The notes under the pieces were generated by a model. The model did not search any database, was not told the origin of the DNA, and saw only the letters and a list, made by a program, of their open reading frames with translations. A stretch of 25,311 nucleotides of DNA from an uncultured Bacteroidales bacterium (GTDB lineage: Bacteria > Bacteroidota > Bacteroidia > Bacteroidales > Bacteroidaceae). Made by a program: the position numbers and the translations under genes. Below are positions 6,898 to 15,041 of this stretch, piece after piece. Location: contig CALKIW010000067.1 of the NCBI GenBank assembly GCA_937995875.1, positions 1 through 25,311 on the forward strand, in the 5' to 3' direction. How positions within the stretch are numbered: the first letter of the stretch is position 1; every line of letters begins with the position of its first letter.

Positions 6898-7464
6898 ATG
6901 GCAACAAAAATTAGATTACAGCGCGGCGGTCGTAAGAACTATGCATTTTACAGCATCGTCATCGCTGATGTAAGAGCTCCACGAGATGGTAAAATTACAG
7001 AAAAGATTGGTACCTACAACCCAAATACCAATCCTGCAACCGTAGATTTGAATTTCGATCGTGCTCTCTATTGGGTAGAGACAGGTGCTCAACCTACAGA
7101 CACTGTTCGTAACATCCTCAAACGCGAGGGCGTGTACATGATGAAACACCTTAAGGGTGGCGTAAAGAAAGGTGCTTTCGACGAGGCTGCTTGTCAGCAG
7201 AAGTTTGATGCATGGAAATCTGGTAAGGAACAGAAACTTACTGATGTTCGTAACGCAGAGGCTAAGAGCCGTGAAGAACTGGCTGCCAAGGCATTGAAGC
7301 AGGAAAAGAGCGTGAATGAGGCTATCGCTAAGAAGATAGCAGATAAGAAGGCTGCTGAAGCCGCTGCCAAAGCGGAGGCTGAAGCTGCAGCTTCAGCAGA
7401 GACTGCCGAAGAGACCGCTGCTGAGGAGGCTCCTGCAACAGAAGAGACTCCCGCTGCAGAATAA
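6898..7464 (+). CDS. rpsP: Small ribosomal subunit protein bS16 with long C-terminal tail
   Basis: bS16 is a 30S assembly protein. The first ~85 residues are the S16 domain: MATKIRLQRGGRKNYAFYSI, VADVRAPRDGKITEKIGTYNP-type core (residues ~24-42), and LDFDRALYWVETGAQPTDTV-like segment near 60. The remaining ~100 residues are charged and Ala/Glu/Lys-rich, with likely helix (KSREELAAKALKQEKS) and a low-complexity tail of Ala, Glu and Thr. Total length of 188 is roughly double the E. coli protein but is normal for Bacteroidetes. It stands alone, not in the rpsP-rimM-trmD-rplS operon known from Proteobacteria and Firmicutes, and ends at a strong hairpin. Confidence 0.97.
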   Translation: MATKIRLQRGGRKNYAFYSIVIADVRAPRDGKITEKIGTYNPNTNPATVDLNFDRALYWVETGAQPTDTVRNILKREGVYMMKHLKGGVKKGAFDEAACQQKFDAWKSGKEQKLTDVRNAEAKSREELAAKALKQEKSVNEAIAKKIADKKAAEAAAKAEAEAAASAETAEETAAEEAPATEETPAAE

Positions 7465-7536
7465 GCAGTAGCAGTATATTATAATTGAATATTCTTTTTA
7501 GAACACGAATCCCCTGATAATTAAGGGGCAATATTA

Positions 7537-7577
7537 AAAACAAGCACAACAAAATATCATTTTGTTGTGCTTGTTTT
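7537..7577 (+). terminator. Strong terminator hairpin between rpsP and nspC
   Basis: Two 19-nt arms (7537-7555 and 7559-7577) are perfectly complementary, with AAGCACAACAAAAT in the left arm and its complement in the right. U-rich sequence is present in both directions, so it can stop rpsP on the plus strand and the convergent nspC transcript. A smaller CCCCT/AGGGG hairpin precedes it (7511-7528). Confidence 0.85.
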
Positions 7578-7720
7578 ATATTATATATTTGAGATTGATT
7601 TAAAATATTAGTCTAAGGAAATGCTACTCGTCTTTAGCTTAAAGAAATTTTCAACTGGTTGATTTCGTAGTATGAATTTGAGACAGAACGCACTTCATAG
7701 TTTAGATTTGTGATTTTTCT

Positions 7721-8902
7721 CTAATCCATCCTGTTCTTATAATCCTCGTAATTGTACTCGCGAAGAATCTCTAATTCTCCATTGGAATGAGCCAATGCTA
7801 TAGATGGATGAGTAACTCCATTAAACATATTTGTCTTGACAGTGGTGTAGTGTATCATATCCTCCAAAATAATATTTTCACCAACTTGGAGCTCATGGTC
7901 AAAACTCCAATATCCCATAAAATCACCACTTAGACACGAATTTCCACCGAGTCGGTATATATTTTTAATTCCTTCCTTTTTCAAAAGTGTACAATCTGCA
8001 CTTTCAAAGGTCTGTGCGTTTCTTACAGCCGGCCAATATGGCCCTTCGAGACAGTCGGGCATGTGACAGGCAAAACTCACGTTTAATATTGCAGTGCGTA
8101 TTCCCTTGTCTTCGACAATGTCTACTATCTGACTCACAAGAGGCCCCGTTTGCCAAAGAAATGCACTTCCCGGCTCAAGAATAATATGTAAATGGGGGTA
8201 ACGTTTGTGGAAATCAGACAAAAGCTTTATCAGTAGATCAACATCATAGTCTTTATGTGTCATAAGATGTCCACCACCAAAATTAATCCATTTAATTTGT
8301 CCGAACCATTTGGCAAACTTCTGTTCAACATACCCTAACGTTCTTTGAAATACATCTGCCCCATTTTCACAATGACAATGACAGTGAAAGCCATCAATTC
8401 GGGCGGGTAACTGTTCAGAAAGCCCATCTGCTCTGATCCCAAATCTGGAGCCGGGCGCACAAGGATCATACAGAATGTTTGCTATTTCGCTGTATTCCGG
8501 ATTAATGCGAAGTCCTAAACTGATGTCTGGATTCACTTTCTTTGTTCGTGCCGCATAACGGTCCATTTGCAATAGCGAGTTGAATGTGAGATGGCTTGAA
8601 CATTTGGCGATAGTATCAATTTCATAGTCGGTGTAAGCCGGCGAATAGGTATGCACGGGTGCCCCAAATTCTTCTCGCCCAAGACGGGCTTCGCCAAGAG
8701 AACTTGCTGTTACTGAATGGATATATTCACGAAATATAGGGAACGTTTTCCAGAGCGCAAAGGCTTTAAATGCCAATATAATTTCAACGTTGGCCTCTTG
8801 GGCAACACGAGCAATAAGATTAAGGTTTTTATGAAGTTTGGCCTCTTCAAGAATATACATAGGACGATGTATTTCTTTGAATGTAGTCACGTCTATTTTC
8901 AT
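7721..8902 (-). CDS. nspC: Carboxynorspermidine decarboxylase
   Basis: A 393-residue PLP enzyme of the alanine-racemase/decarboxylase fold type III. It decarboxylates carboxynorspermidine or carboxyspermidine, the last step of the aspartate-semialdehyde route to norspermidine or spermidine used by many Bacteroidetes. Landmarks: the PLP lysine K46 (ILAFKAFALW), HCHCHCENG (173-181), FGGGHLMT (208-215), phosphate-binding EPGSAF (243-248), the catalytic Cys C323 in GNSCLSGD, and YTTVKTNMFNG near 352. Length fits the family. The partner carboxyspermidine dehydrogenase is not in this window. The gene diverges from prs; its -7 box lies only 17 nt upstream, giving a leader of roughly 10-12 nt. Confidence 0.95.
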   Translation of the reverse strand: MKIDVTTFKEIHRPMYILEEAKLHKNLNLIARVAQEANVEIILAFKAFALWKTFPIFREYIHSVTASSLGEARLGREEFGAPVHTYSPAYTDYEIDTIAKCSSHLTFNSLLQMDRYAARTKKVNPDISLGLRINPEYSEIANILYDPCAPGSRFGIRADGLSEQLPARIDGFHCHCHCENGADVFQRTLGYVEQKFAKWFGQIKWINFGGGHLMTHKDYDVDLLIKLLSDFHKRYPHLHIILEPGSAFLWQTGPLVSQIVDIVEDKGIRTAILNVSFACHMPDCLEGPYWPAVRNAQTFESADCTLLKKEGIKNIYRLGGNSCLSGDFMGYWSFDHELQVGENIILEDMIHYTTVKTNMFNGVTHPSIALAHSNGELEILREYNYEDYKNRMD

Positions 8903-8919
8903 GTTATTTCATTTTCGTG

Positions 8920-8927
8920 CAAAGTTA
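8920..8927 (-). promoter_or_regulatory. Promoter -7 box of nspC
   Basis: Minus strand TAACTTTG followed by CACG. It faces the prs box 43 nt away, so the two -33 regions overlap. Confidence 0.65.
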
Positions 8928-8970
8928 ATTTTTATTTTTAAATTATATAGTCTATTCCAAGTATTTTTTA

Positions 8971-8978
8971 TACTTTTG
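8971..8978 (+). promoter_or_regulatory. Promoter -7 box of prs
   Basis: TACTTTTG followed by CACG, an exact TAnnTTTG match. The leader of about 90 nt contains two small hairpins: AAGAG/CTCTT (8996-9009) and ATTCC/GGAAT (9025-9038). Confidence 0.65.
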
Positions 8979-9076
8979 CACGTGAAAGCAAAGATAAGAG
9001 AACTCTCTTGATACCATTATCCGCATTCCTTGTGGAATTAAAGGTCTACATTTATATATAAAACACATTGAATGAC

Positions 9077-10015
9077 ATGAGTGAAAAAAGCTCTTTTTTA
9101 GTATTTTCAGGTACGCGTTCAAGATACCTCGCAGAGAAAATTTGTGCAAGTTTGAACTGTCCATTGGGCAATTTAGTCGTTACGAGATTCTCTGATGGTG
9201 AGTTTGCTGTTTCTTACGAGGAGTCTATCAGAGGACGCGACATTTTTCTGGTACAGAGTACTTTCCCAAAATCAGACAACTTAATGGAATTGCTCTTGAT
9301 GATTGACGCCGCCAAGCGAGCCTCTGCCCGGCAAATTATTGCTGTTATACCCTATTTTGGTTGGGCTCGTCAAGACCGTAAGGACAAGCCAAGAGTAAGC
9401 ATTGGGGCCAAACTGGTGGCCGACTTACTGAGTGTTGCCGGCATTGACCGACTGATTACGATGGACCTGCATGCTGACCAGATACAGGGCTTCTTCAATG
9501 TTCCCGTAGATCATTTGTATGCCTCAGCTGTGATACTTCCCTATCTTCAAAGTTTACATCTCAAAGACCTTGTCATAGCATCTCCGGATGTTGGTGGCTC
9601 TAAACGTGCCAACAACTACGCTAAATACCTGGGCTGCCCACTCGTACTTTGTAACAAAACGCGCGCCCGCGCCAATGTTGTGGAGAGTTTGCAGATCATA
9701 GGTGATGTTAAGGGTAAAAATGTGATCATCATAGATGACATGGTAGACACTGCAGGAACTATCACAAAGGCTGCCGACGTGATGCTGGAGGCAGGTGCTT
9801 TGAGTGTCAGAGCCTGTGCTTCTCACTGTGTGATGAGTGGTCCGGCCAATGAGCGTGTAGAGAATTCGGCACTTCAGGAAATGGTGTTTACCGACTCCAT
9901 TCCTTACACCCAGCGCTGTTCTAAGGTAGTGCAACTGAGCGTGGCCGACATGATTGCCGAGACAATCCGTCGTGTAGTAAACAATGAGAGCATATCTTCT
10001 CAATATCTTATATAG
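9077..10015 (+). CDS. prs: Ribose-phosphate pyrophosphokinase (PRPP synthetase)
   Basis: Makes PRPP from ribose 5-phosphate and ATP, feeding purine, pyrimidine, NAD, His and Trp synthesis. I choose the ATG at 9077 (312 residues, MSEKSSFLVFSG) over an in-frame TTG nine bases upstream, as length and N-terminus then match the family. Numbered from that ATG: RFSDGEF 37-43, ATP-site VIPYFGWARQDRKD 90-103, metal-binding His in MDLHADQIQGFF (H132), flexible-loop segment NKTRARANV 193-201, and the PRPP motif VIIIDDMVDTAGT 216-228. It is followed by a terminator hairpin and so is probably transcribed alone. Confidence 0.96.
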   Translation: MSEKSSFLVFSGTRSRYLAEKICASLNCPLGNLVVTRFSDGEFAVSYEESIRGRDIFLVQSTFPKSDNLMELLLMIDAAKRASARQIIAVIPYFGWARQDRKDKPRVSIGAKLVADLLSVAGIDRLITMDLHADQIQGFFNVPVDHLYASAVILPYLQSLHLKDLVIASPDVGGSKRANNYAKYLGCPLVLCNKTRARANVVESLQIIGDVKGKNVIIIDDMVDTAGTITKAADVMLEAGALSVRACASHCVMSGPANERVENSALQEMVFTDSIPYTQRCSKVVQLSVADMIAETIRRVVNNESISSQYLI

Positions 10016-10040
10016 ACTAAGAACTATATTAAAAAAAAAC

Positions 10041-10073
10041 AAAAGTCAGTTTGTGTTAAACAAGCTGGCTTTT
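10041..10073 (+). terminator. Terminator of prs
   Basis: A 13-14-bp stem with two G-U pairs (AAAGTCAGTTTGT against ACAAGCTGGCTTT), 5-nt loop, then TTGTT. It lies about 25 nt after the prs stop. Confidence 0.8.
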
Positions 10074-10187
10074 TGTTATAATTTAATTTGCCATTTTGAG
10101 AATATAAAAAGCATTAAAGTTATAATTTGTTTTATTGTTTGTGTGAGCCAACTATGTAATAGTAAAATAGTAAATTTCCAATGTAAT

Positions 10188-10220
10188 TTTGGGTAAGAAT
10201 TTTAAAAAAGGGTAACTTTG
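10188..10220 (+). promoter_or_regulatory. Promoter of the MATE gene
   Basis: TTTG at 10188-10191, then 21 nt, then TAACTTTG at 10213-10220. This is the only promoter in the window with both Bacteroidetes boxes at canonical spacing. Leader of about 20 nt. Confidence 0.7.
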
Positions 10221-10247
10221 TATCAACAGTGAAAATGTAGATTGGGG

Positions 10248-11603
10248 ATGACGCGAAACAATGAAATAGATATGCTCAACGGCCCCTTACTGGGCAAGAT
10301 ACTGAAGTTTGCGATGCCATTTGCGGCAAGCAGCATTCTCCAGCAGCTGTTTGTTTCCGTCGATGTGGCTATTGTTGGAAAGTTTGCCAGCAGCGAGGCA
10401 TTGGCTGCTGTAGGTGCCAATACTTTTCTCATCAATCTGATGATTAATTTTTTTGTCGGCATTTCTATTGGAGCCAGCGTTATTCTTGCCAATCATATAG
10501 GACAACGCGACAACAAGAGTTTGCGTCATGCTGTGAGTACCACTGCAGCCCTTGCATTGGCCAGTGGTATTTTTCTGTTGTTTCTGGGCATCATAGTTTC
10601 CCGACCGGTGCTTGAGTTAATGGAAACACCGGTTAATATTTTAGAGGATGCTATTCTGTATCTTCGCGTTTATTTTCTTGGGGCGCCTTTTTTCATGATT
10701 TACAATTTTGGCGCCTCTATCCTGAGGAGCAAAGGCGACACAAAGCGTCCCTTGTATGTGCTGGTTGTTGCAGGAGTGATCAACACCTTGCTCAACTTAT
10801 TGCTGGTTATTGGCTTCCACATGAGTGTGGTTGGCGTGGCCATAGCTACAGACATTGCCAATGTGTTTAGTGCAGGTGTTATTGTATGGTTGTTGCGACA
10901 TGAAAAGGGGGCTTTTCAACTCAACGCACGCCATATTCGCATCTATGGCACCGAACTCAAACGTATTCTGCAAATAGGAGTGCCGGCAGGATTTCAGAGT
11001 ATGGTGTTCTCGTTGAGCAATATTTTCATTCAGAGTGCCATCAACGGCTTTGGGTCGGCAGCAGTTGCCGGTGCGTCGGTATCACAAACATTCGACAGTT
11101 ACTGCTATTTCTTGATGAGTGCATTCGGTGGTGCCGCCGTGACATTCATTGGACAAAACTACGGTGCCGGTCAGATGGCTCGTTGCAAACGCATTTTCTG
11201 GATATGCTTGATAGGGGGTGCAGCGTCCTGCTTTGTGGGTAATATGTTGTTTATGACTTTTGCAGACGAAGTGCTATCATTGTTTACGTCCGATTCGGAA
11301 GTGGTCTATTATGCCAAACTAAGAATGGAATATGTGTTAGTGTTTCAGGCCATAGCTGCTTCCTATGATATCCCCTCATCGGCAATGCGTGGTTTTGGAC
11401 ACTCCTTAGAACCTGCTTTGCTCACCATTTTCGGAACCTGCGTGTTTCGATTAATATGGGTGTTTTTCATTACGCCCGTGTGGCCGGGATTTGAAAATCT
11501 CATGATTTGCTATCCTGTGACATGGGTTATTACCGGCATATTGGTCTGCACGGTGTTTGTATTAACGCTTCGAAAGTTGGAAAAACAATTACAGCAACCA
11601 TAA
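10248..11603 (+). CDS. MATE family efflux transporter
   Basis: A 451-residue inner-membrane protein with the two-lobed MATE layout (about 12 segments). The start is the ATG at 10248 (MTRNNEIDMLNGPLLGKIL); the TTG six bases upstream is less likely. Family landmarks: PFAASSILQQLFVSVDVAIVG near 25-45, the second-lobe counterpart VPAGFQSMVFSLSNIFIQSAI near 247, and GQNYGAGQ near 303. MATE proteins expel cationic drugs or metabolites using Na+ or H+. The actual substrate is unknown. It converges on trmB with about 100 nt between, where only a weak GCTC/GAGC hairpin (11687-11699) is visible. Confidence 0.92.
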   Translation: MTRNNEIDMLNGPLLGKILKFAMPFAASSILQQLFVSVDVAIVGKFASSEALAAVGANTFLINLMINFFVGISIGASVILANHIGQRDNKSLRHAVSTTAALALASGIFLLFLGIIVSRPVLELMETPVNILEDAILYLRVYFLGAPFFMIYNFGASILRSKGDTKRPLYVLVVAGVINTLLNLLLVIGFHMSVVGVAIATDIANVFSAGVIVWLLRHEKGAFQLNARHIRIYGTELKRILQIGVPAGFQSMVFSLSNIFIQSAINGFGSAAVAGASVSQTFDSYCYFLMSAFGGAAVTFIGQNYGAGQMARCKRIFWICLIGGAASCFVGNMLFMTFADEVLSLFTSDSEVVYYAKLRMEYVLVFQAIAASYDIPSSAMRGFGHSLEPALLTIFGTCVFRLIWVFFITPVWPGFENLMICYPVTWVITGILVCTVFVLTLRKLEKQLQQP

Positions 11604-11704
11604 ACAATGAAAATATATTATAAACATCGCATAACCTTGTATGCTTGTTCATGGCTATGCTGTTGTTTAATAAATGGGATAGGGTAGCTCGGTCTGAGCA
11701 AAAT

Positions 11705-12475
11705 CTATTTGGAGGTTTCCAGACTGCTGCGTTTATTGCGGTGATAGCTTCTATATTCGTCGAGTGGAATTTCTACATCCGGCTCATCAAGTACACCTTG
11801 CTGGGGGAGATGAAAACGCATATAGCGAATGTTGAGCCCACGTGCCATCCACATTGATTCATAATAGGTTTGGATGGTAAGGATAGGGGAGCCTACTAAT
11901 TTTTCAGGCGTATCATTGTATAGATCCTCTGTGCAGAAGTCTGTGGGAAGATTATTTTTTTCCACCATAAATTTGGTATAGGTGAACAGAAAGTTAGAGT
12001 CTGTTTTCAGATGGATCAATCCTCCGTCTACGAGAAACCTGCGATAGCGCTCCATAAAGAAAGTTGATGTGAGCCGCTTGCGTGGATTTTTCATCTGGGG
12101 GTCAGAGAAAGTAAGCCATATCTCCTGCACTTCGTCTTTATCAAAGAAACGGTCGATAATTTCAATGTTAGTACGAAGAAAAGCCACATTGGGCAAGTTT
12201 TGCTCTAAAGCCTGCTTGGCTCCCGTCCACAGTCGTGCTCCTTTGATATCGATCCCTATAAAATTGACATCCGGAAAAAGCTTGGCGAGTCCTACGGCAT
12301 ATTCTCCCTTGCCACATCCCAACTCTAAAACGATGGGGTTGGTGTTATGAAAATATTCTTCTCTCCAGTGTCCTTTCATTGTAAAAGGCACGTTATCAAC
12401 AACAGAATAGGGATATTCGAAGACGTTCTTCATCGTCTTCATCTCTGCAAACTTAGCTAATTTTCCTTTACCCAT
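11705..12475 (-). CDS. trmB: tRNA (guanine-46-N7)-methyltransferase
   Basis: A 256-residue Rossmann methyltransferase that makes m7G46 in tRNA variable loops. Motifs: SAM-binding ELGCGKGEYA (51-60), GIDIKGAR (74-81), and the family block FSDPQMKNPRKRL (123-135). Most TrmB proteins have F-P-D-P-W-x-K-x-R-H at this block; the version here has S for P and Q for W. The C-terminal ~25 residues (from VEIPLDEYRSYHRNKR) extend beyond the E. coli protein. It lies downstream of the AIPR gene on the same strand, separated by 262 nt, so it likely has its own promoter in 12476-12737, though I see no perfect -7 box. Confidence 0.93.
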   Translation of the reverse strand: MGKGKLAKFAEMKTMKNVFEYPYSVVDNVPFTMKGHWREEYFHNTNPIVLELGCGKGEYAVGLAKLFPDVNFIGIDIKGARLWTGAKQALEQNLPNVAFLRTNIEIIDRFFDKDEVQEIWLTFSDPQMKNPRKRLTSTFFMERYRRFLVDGGLIHLKTDSNFLFTYTKFMVEKNNLPTDFCTEDLYNDTPEKLVGSPILTIQTYYESMWMARGLNIRYMRFHLPQQGVLDEPDVEIPLDEYRSYHRNKRSSLETSK

Positions 12476-12737
12476 AAATTTTTGTGTTGGTAGAAACGGC
12501 TTGTTAAGACGAACCTACTATTCCTGTTTTTAATATTTTGCAAATTATGTTAATTACCAAATTCTTTCCGTTACAGACAAACTGAGAGATTTTTTGGTGA
12601 TACCTGCACAGCGAGAGCCAGAGTTTCACACAATTCTAACCGCTTCACCGTACAGAGAGCATATTGTACTGTATAAAGGTCAAGATGAATCTTGCAATCT
12701 GAGCGTAAATTTTTAAAATTGTCATCATGCACAGATT

Positions 12738-14489
12738 TTAGTTATCTGCCTGAACTCGGTACGAGAAATATTTAGCATCCATTTGTAGTTTTGATTCCAA
12801 TTCTTTCGCATAAGGATTAAACGAGAAACAGTTGATAACAGCACTGTTAATAGCATTAATGCTTGCTTTACTCTTTATCCAATTCTGTGGGATAAAGGTT
12901 TTCTCGTCTAACTGATTTTTGTTTATTTCTGTTTCAATGGCGTTGTTTAAGCAGTTAGCTGCTAATTGTATAACAGAATCAGTAATGTTGAATACTTGCG
13001 AGAGTCGCAGACACTCTGATGGAGAGGGAACGCTTGTTTGCTTGTTACATTTTGCACAGATAGCAGAAATAGCATAAAGCATATGATAAGGAGCATACGC
13101 TTTCATTGTAAGGACATCCTCATTTAGTCCGAGAGGATTTTCATCTGTCCATGCCTCCATTATTTTATTCATCCATATAGTTAAAGATAAGATATCGACA
13201 GGAGCGTATTCATTCTTGAAAAGAGTATTGAAGTACTTGGCAAAAATTTTGGTTTCGCCATAGGATAAATTTGGACGTTGCATATACCAAGCGGTTAGCT
13301 GTTTACCTAAAAGGGATAGTTCTACTACTTTATTTCGATCCCTGTTGGCAGGTATAACCTCGCCACGTTTTGTTGCTAAGAAGCCTTCTGGAAATTGTTG
13401 TTCAAAAGCCTTTCTAAGTTTCAAAACCTGACGGCTATTACTTCTAAGATCACGAGCCTTTACGGTACTTTGTGTATTCGTGTTCGTACTGATAGAGTCG
13501 GCCCTATCTCGCTGAGGAATTTCATAAAAACGGAAAAGAATGTAGGCATCATCCCGTTTCTTTACATTTTCACTACAACTGAGAATGGTGTTTAATGATT
13601 GACATCCATTCACAACATTCAAAGCATAGAATTTAAAGACACCAGGTTCTATCTCTTTCATCTTGTTGCAAATGGCAGTTATTCCGTTATGGAAGAAAAA
13701 GAAATCTCTACATTTATCTGGGTTGTTAATAGTGTTCTTTATTTTTTTGTTCACAGAGTTGTTGATACCAAGACTCTGTCGCACGTTCTTCTGGAATAGT
13801 GATCCATCCTTAATACCTGGTATCTTAATACATTCTTTTAGTGGCAAAGTTGCAAGAAGTACATTAGTAGAGCTTAGCTCTGTCTTCAAATATTTACCTT
13901 CCTCCAAAGTAATAACATGATTTAGGATAGGGTTGGTCTGCTCTAAAACAAGATTGTAAATATCTGCTAATCCTTGTTTGTCTATGACGGAAAACTGTGC
14001 ATTGAAATCAGAAACCTCATCTTCGGTAAGCTTCGACTGAAAAGCATTAATATCTTGCTGAGCACTGGGGGTGAATGATGAGGTGGTTATTAATTCAAAG
14101 CAGATGCAATAAGCATCATCTTCCAAGGCATTTGCAATCTCATAAATTTTTGTCTTCAATTTAGCGTTAGCATTTTCCTGAAGTTTTGCAAGGTCATGGA
14201 ATTGGCTCCAAGAAGAAATCACTTCTCGAACGGGTTCCGCATCAACACTTTCGCCAAGATAAAACTTCCCCTGAACAATATAAATCTTTTGTTCGTCCTC
14301 ATCAATATACGTCGCGTCAATCTGTTTGTCTCCCTGTCCGTCAGTTATGGCATCCTTAGTTTGACGCTGGTCGAGTAGGTGTATATTTCGCATATACCAT
14401 GCAACAAAACGCTGCCCGTCATTAGAAAAATTCTGTTGATAATACTTTTGAACAATTTCAGACTTAATGATATCAATTATATTGTTCAT
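12738..14489 (-). CDS. AIPR-family putative phage-defence protein with PD-(D/E)XK-like N-terminus
   Basis: A 583-residue protein matching the AIPR (abortive infection phage resistance) family. The core is seen in LFQKNVRQSLG (231-241), FFFHNGITAIC (264-274), NVVNGCQSLNTI (291-302) and STNTNTQSTVKARDL (334-348). The N-terminus adds a nuclease-like pattern: GDKQIDATYI (D58) then IYIVQGKF (Q73, K75), i.e. D-x14-QxK, as in the PD-(D/E)XK restriction-endonuclease fold. A DNA- or RNA-cleaving, infection-triggered role is inferred; no activity can be proven from sequence. No toxin-antitoxin partner, methyltransferase or helicase is adjacent, so it looks like a solitary defence gene. A transposase remnant lies 130 nt upstream, suggesting gain by transfer. 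Confidence 0.85.
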   Translation of the reverse strand: MNNIIDIIKSEIVQKYYQQNFSNDGQRFVAWYMRNIHLLDQRQTKDAITDGQGDKQIDATYIDEDEQKIYIVQGKFYLGESVDAEPVREVISSWSQFHDLAKLQENANAKLKTKIYEIANALEDDAYCICFELITTSSFTPSAQQDINAFQSKLTEDEVSDFNAQFSVIDKQGLADIYNLVLEQTNPILNHVITLEEGKYLKTELSSTNVLLATLPLKECIKIPGIKDGSLFQKNVRQSLGINNSVNKKIKNTINNPDKCRDFFFFHNGITAICNKMKEIEPGVFKFYALNVVNGCQSLNTILSCSENVKKRDDAYILFRFYEIPQRDRADSISTNTNTQSTVKARDLRSNSRQVLKLRKAFEQQFPEGFLATKRGEVIPANRDRNKVVELSLLGKQLTAWYMQRPNLSYGETKIFAKYFNTLFKNEYAPVDILSLTIWMNKIMEAWTDENPLGLNEDVLTMKAYAPYHMLYAISAICAKCNKQTSVPSPSECLRLSQVFNITDSVIQLAANCLNNAIETEINKNQLDEKTFIPQNWIKSKASINAINSAVINCFSFNPYAKELESKLQMDAKYFSYRVQADN

Positions 14490-15041
14490 TCTGCTCTTGT
14501 ATTTATTTTTTTTTCAAAACACTTTTATTTATTTTTATACTTGAACAACAAAAATTGCTCAGGTGTTGTCATGTCGCAAATTTCTCTTTTGAAATCGAAG
14601 TTATATGCAAAATGATAGATATGGCAAAAATACAAATAAAAACAGAAAAACTCATCCCTTTTGAAGGGAAATTCCTTTTCAACGGTAAATTCGATAGTGC
14701 GATCGCTTCTGTATTAGCCTGGACACTTGGGTACACGTCCCAACCCTTCAGTTATCAATACGGCATGGCCACAACGTTTATTGATGACTGTCTACATATG
14801 TGGAAGCACCTGCATAGAAGATATTACTAATTATTTTCTGCGACATTTGCGTCTTCATCTGACTATTTGCGCACTTATCCTTCTGACACCGTAGTCAAGG
14901 TCATATATGTTTTTACGGGCGAACGAACAAACCTCTCCTGAATCCCAGTCCTCTACAATTTATTAACAATGTAGCATTGCAATGCGGAAGTCCGTCATTG
15001 GTAATGATGTTTGGAGGAGAGAAAAGAGGGAAAAATAGCAG
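14490..15041. other. Region between the AIPR and GSCFA genes
   Basis: Holds the A/T-rich upstream region of the AIPR gene, a small ACAACA/TGTTGT inverted repeat (14545-14550 and 14564-14569), the transposase remnant at 14621-14941, and about 100 nt of unassigned sequence before the GSCFA stop. No intact gene. Confidence 0.7.
14621..14941 (+). pseudogene. Decayed N-terminal fragment of an IS1380-type transposase
   Basis: The remnant opens MAKIQIKTEKLIPFEGKF and continues to FSYQYG, which resembles the start of Bacteroides IS1380-family transposases (MxKxQIKSEKLTPFGGIF and FGYQYSEIIRSLM). Near 14780 the homology shifts to the next frame, reading LMTVYICGSTCIEDITNYF and RHLRLHLT, equivalent to the family segment around YFCGGSCxEDVT. 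Near 14867 it returns to the first frame as LRTYPSDTVVKVI, equivalent to LRTCSSDTILRAI, and ends at a TGA (14939-14941). Two frameshifts and loss of roughly three quarters of a ~430-residue protein make it a dead relic. Terminal repeats were not found. The family call rests on remembered motifs. Confidence 0.75.

Noticed and set aside
9068..9076. TTG start for prs, three codons upstream of the ATG
   Set aside because: The ATG at 9077 gives the standard PRPP synthetase N-terminus and length.
11645..11857. 70-codon plus-strand frame after the MATE gene
   Set aside because: Mostly antisense to the 3' end of trmB and has no family features.
14555..14830. 91-codon plus-strand frame taken as an intact small gene
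   Set aside because: Only the part from 14621 resembles a protein family (IS1380-type transposase), and homology continues past its stop in other frames, so it is a relic.
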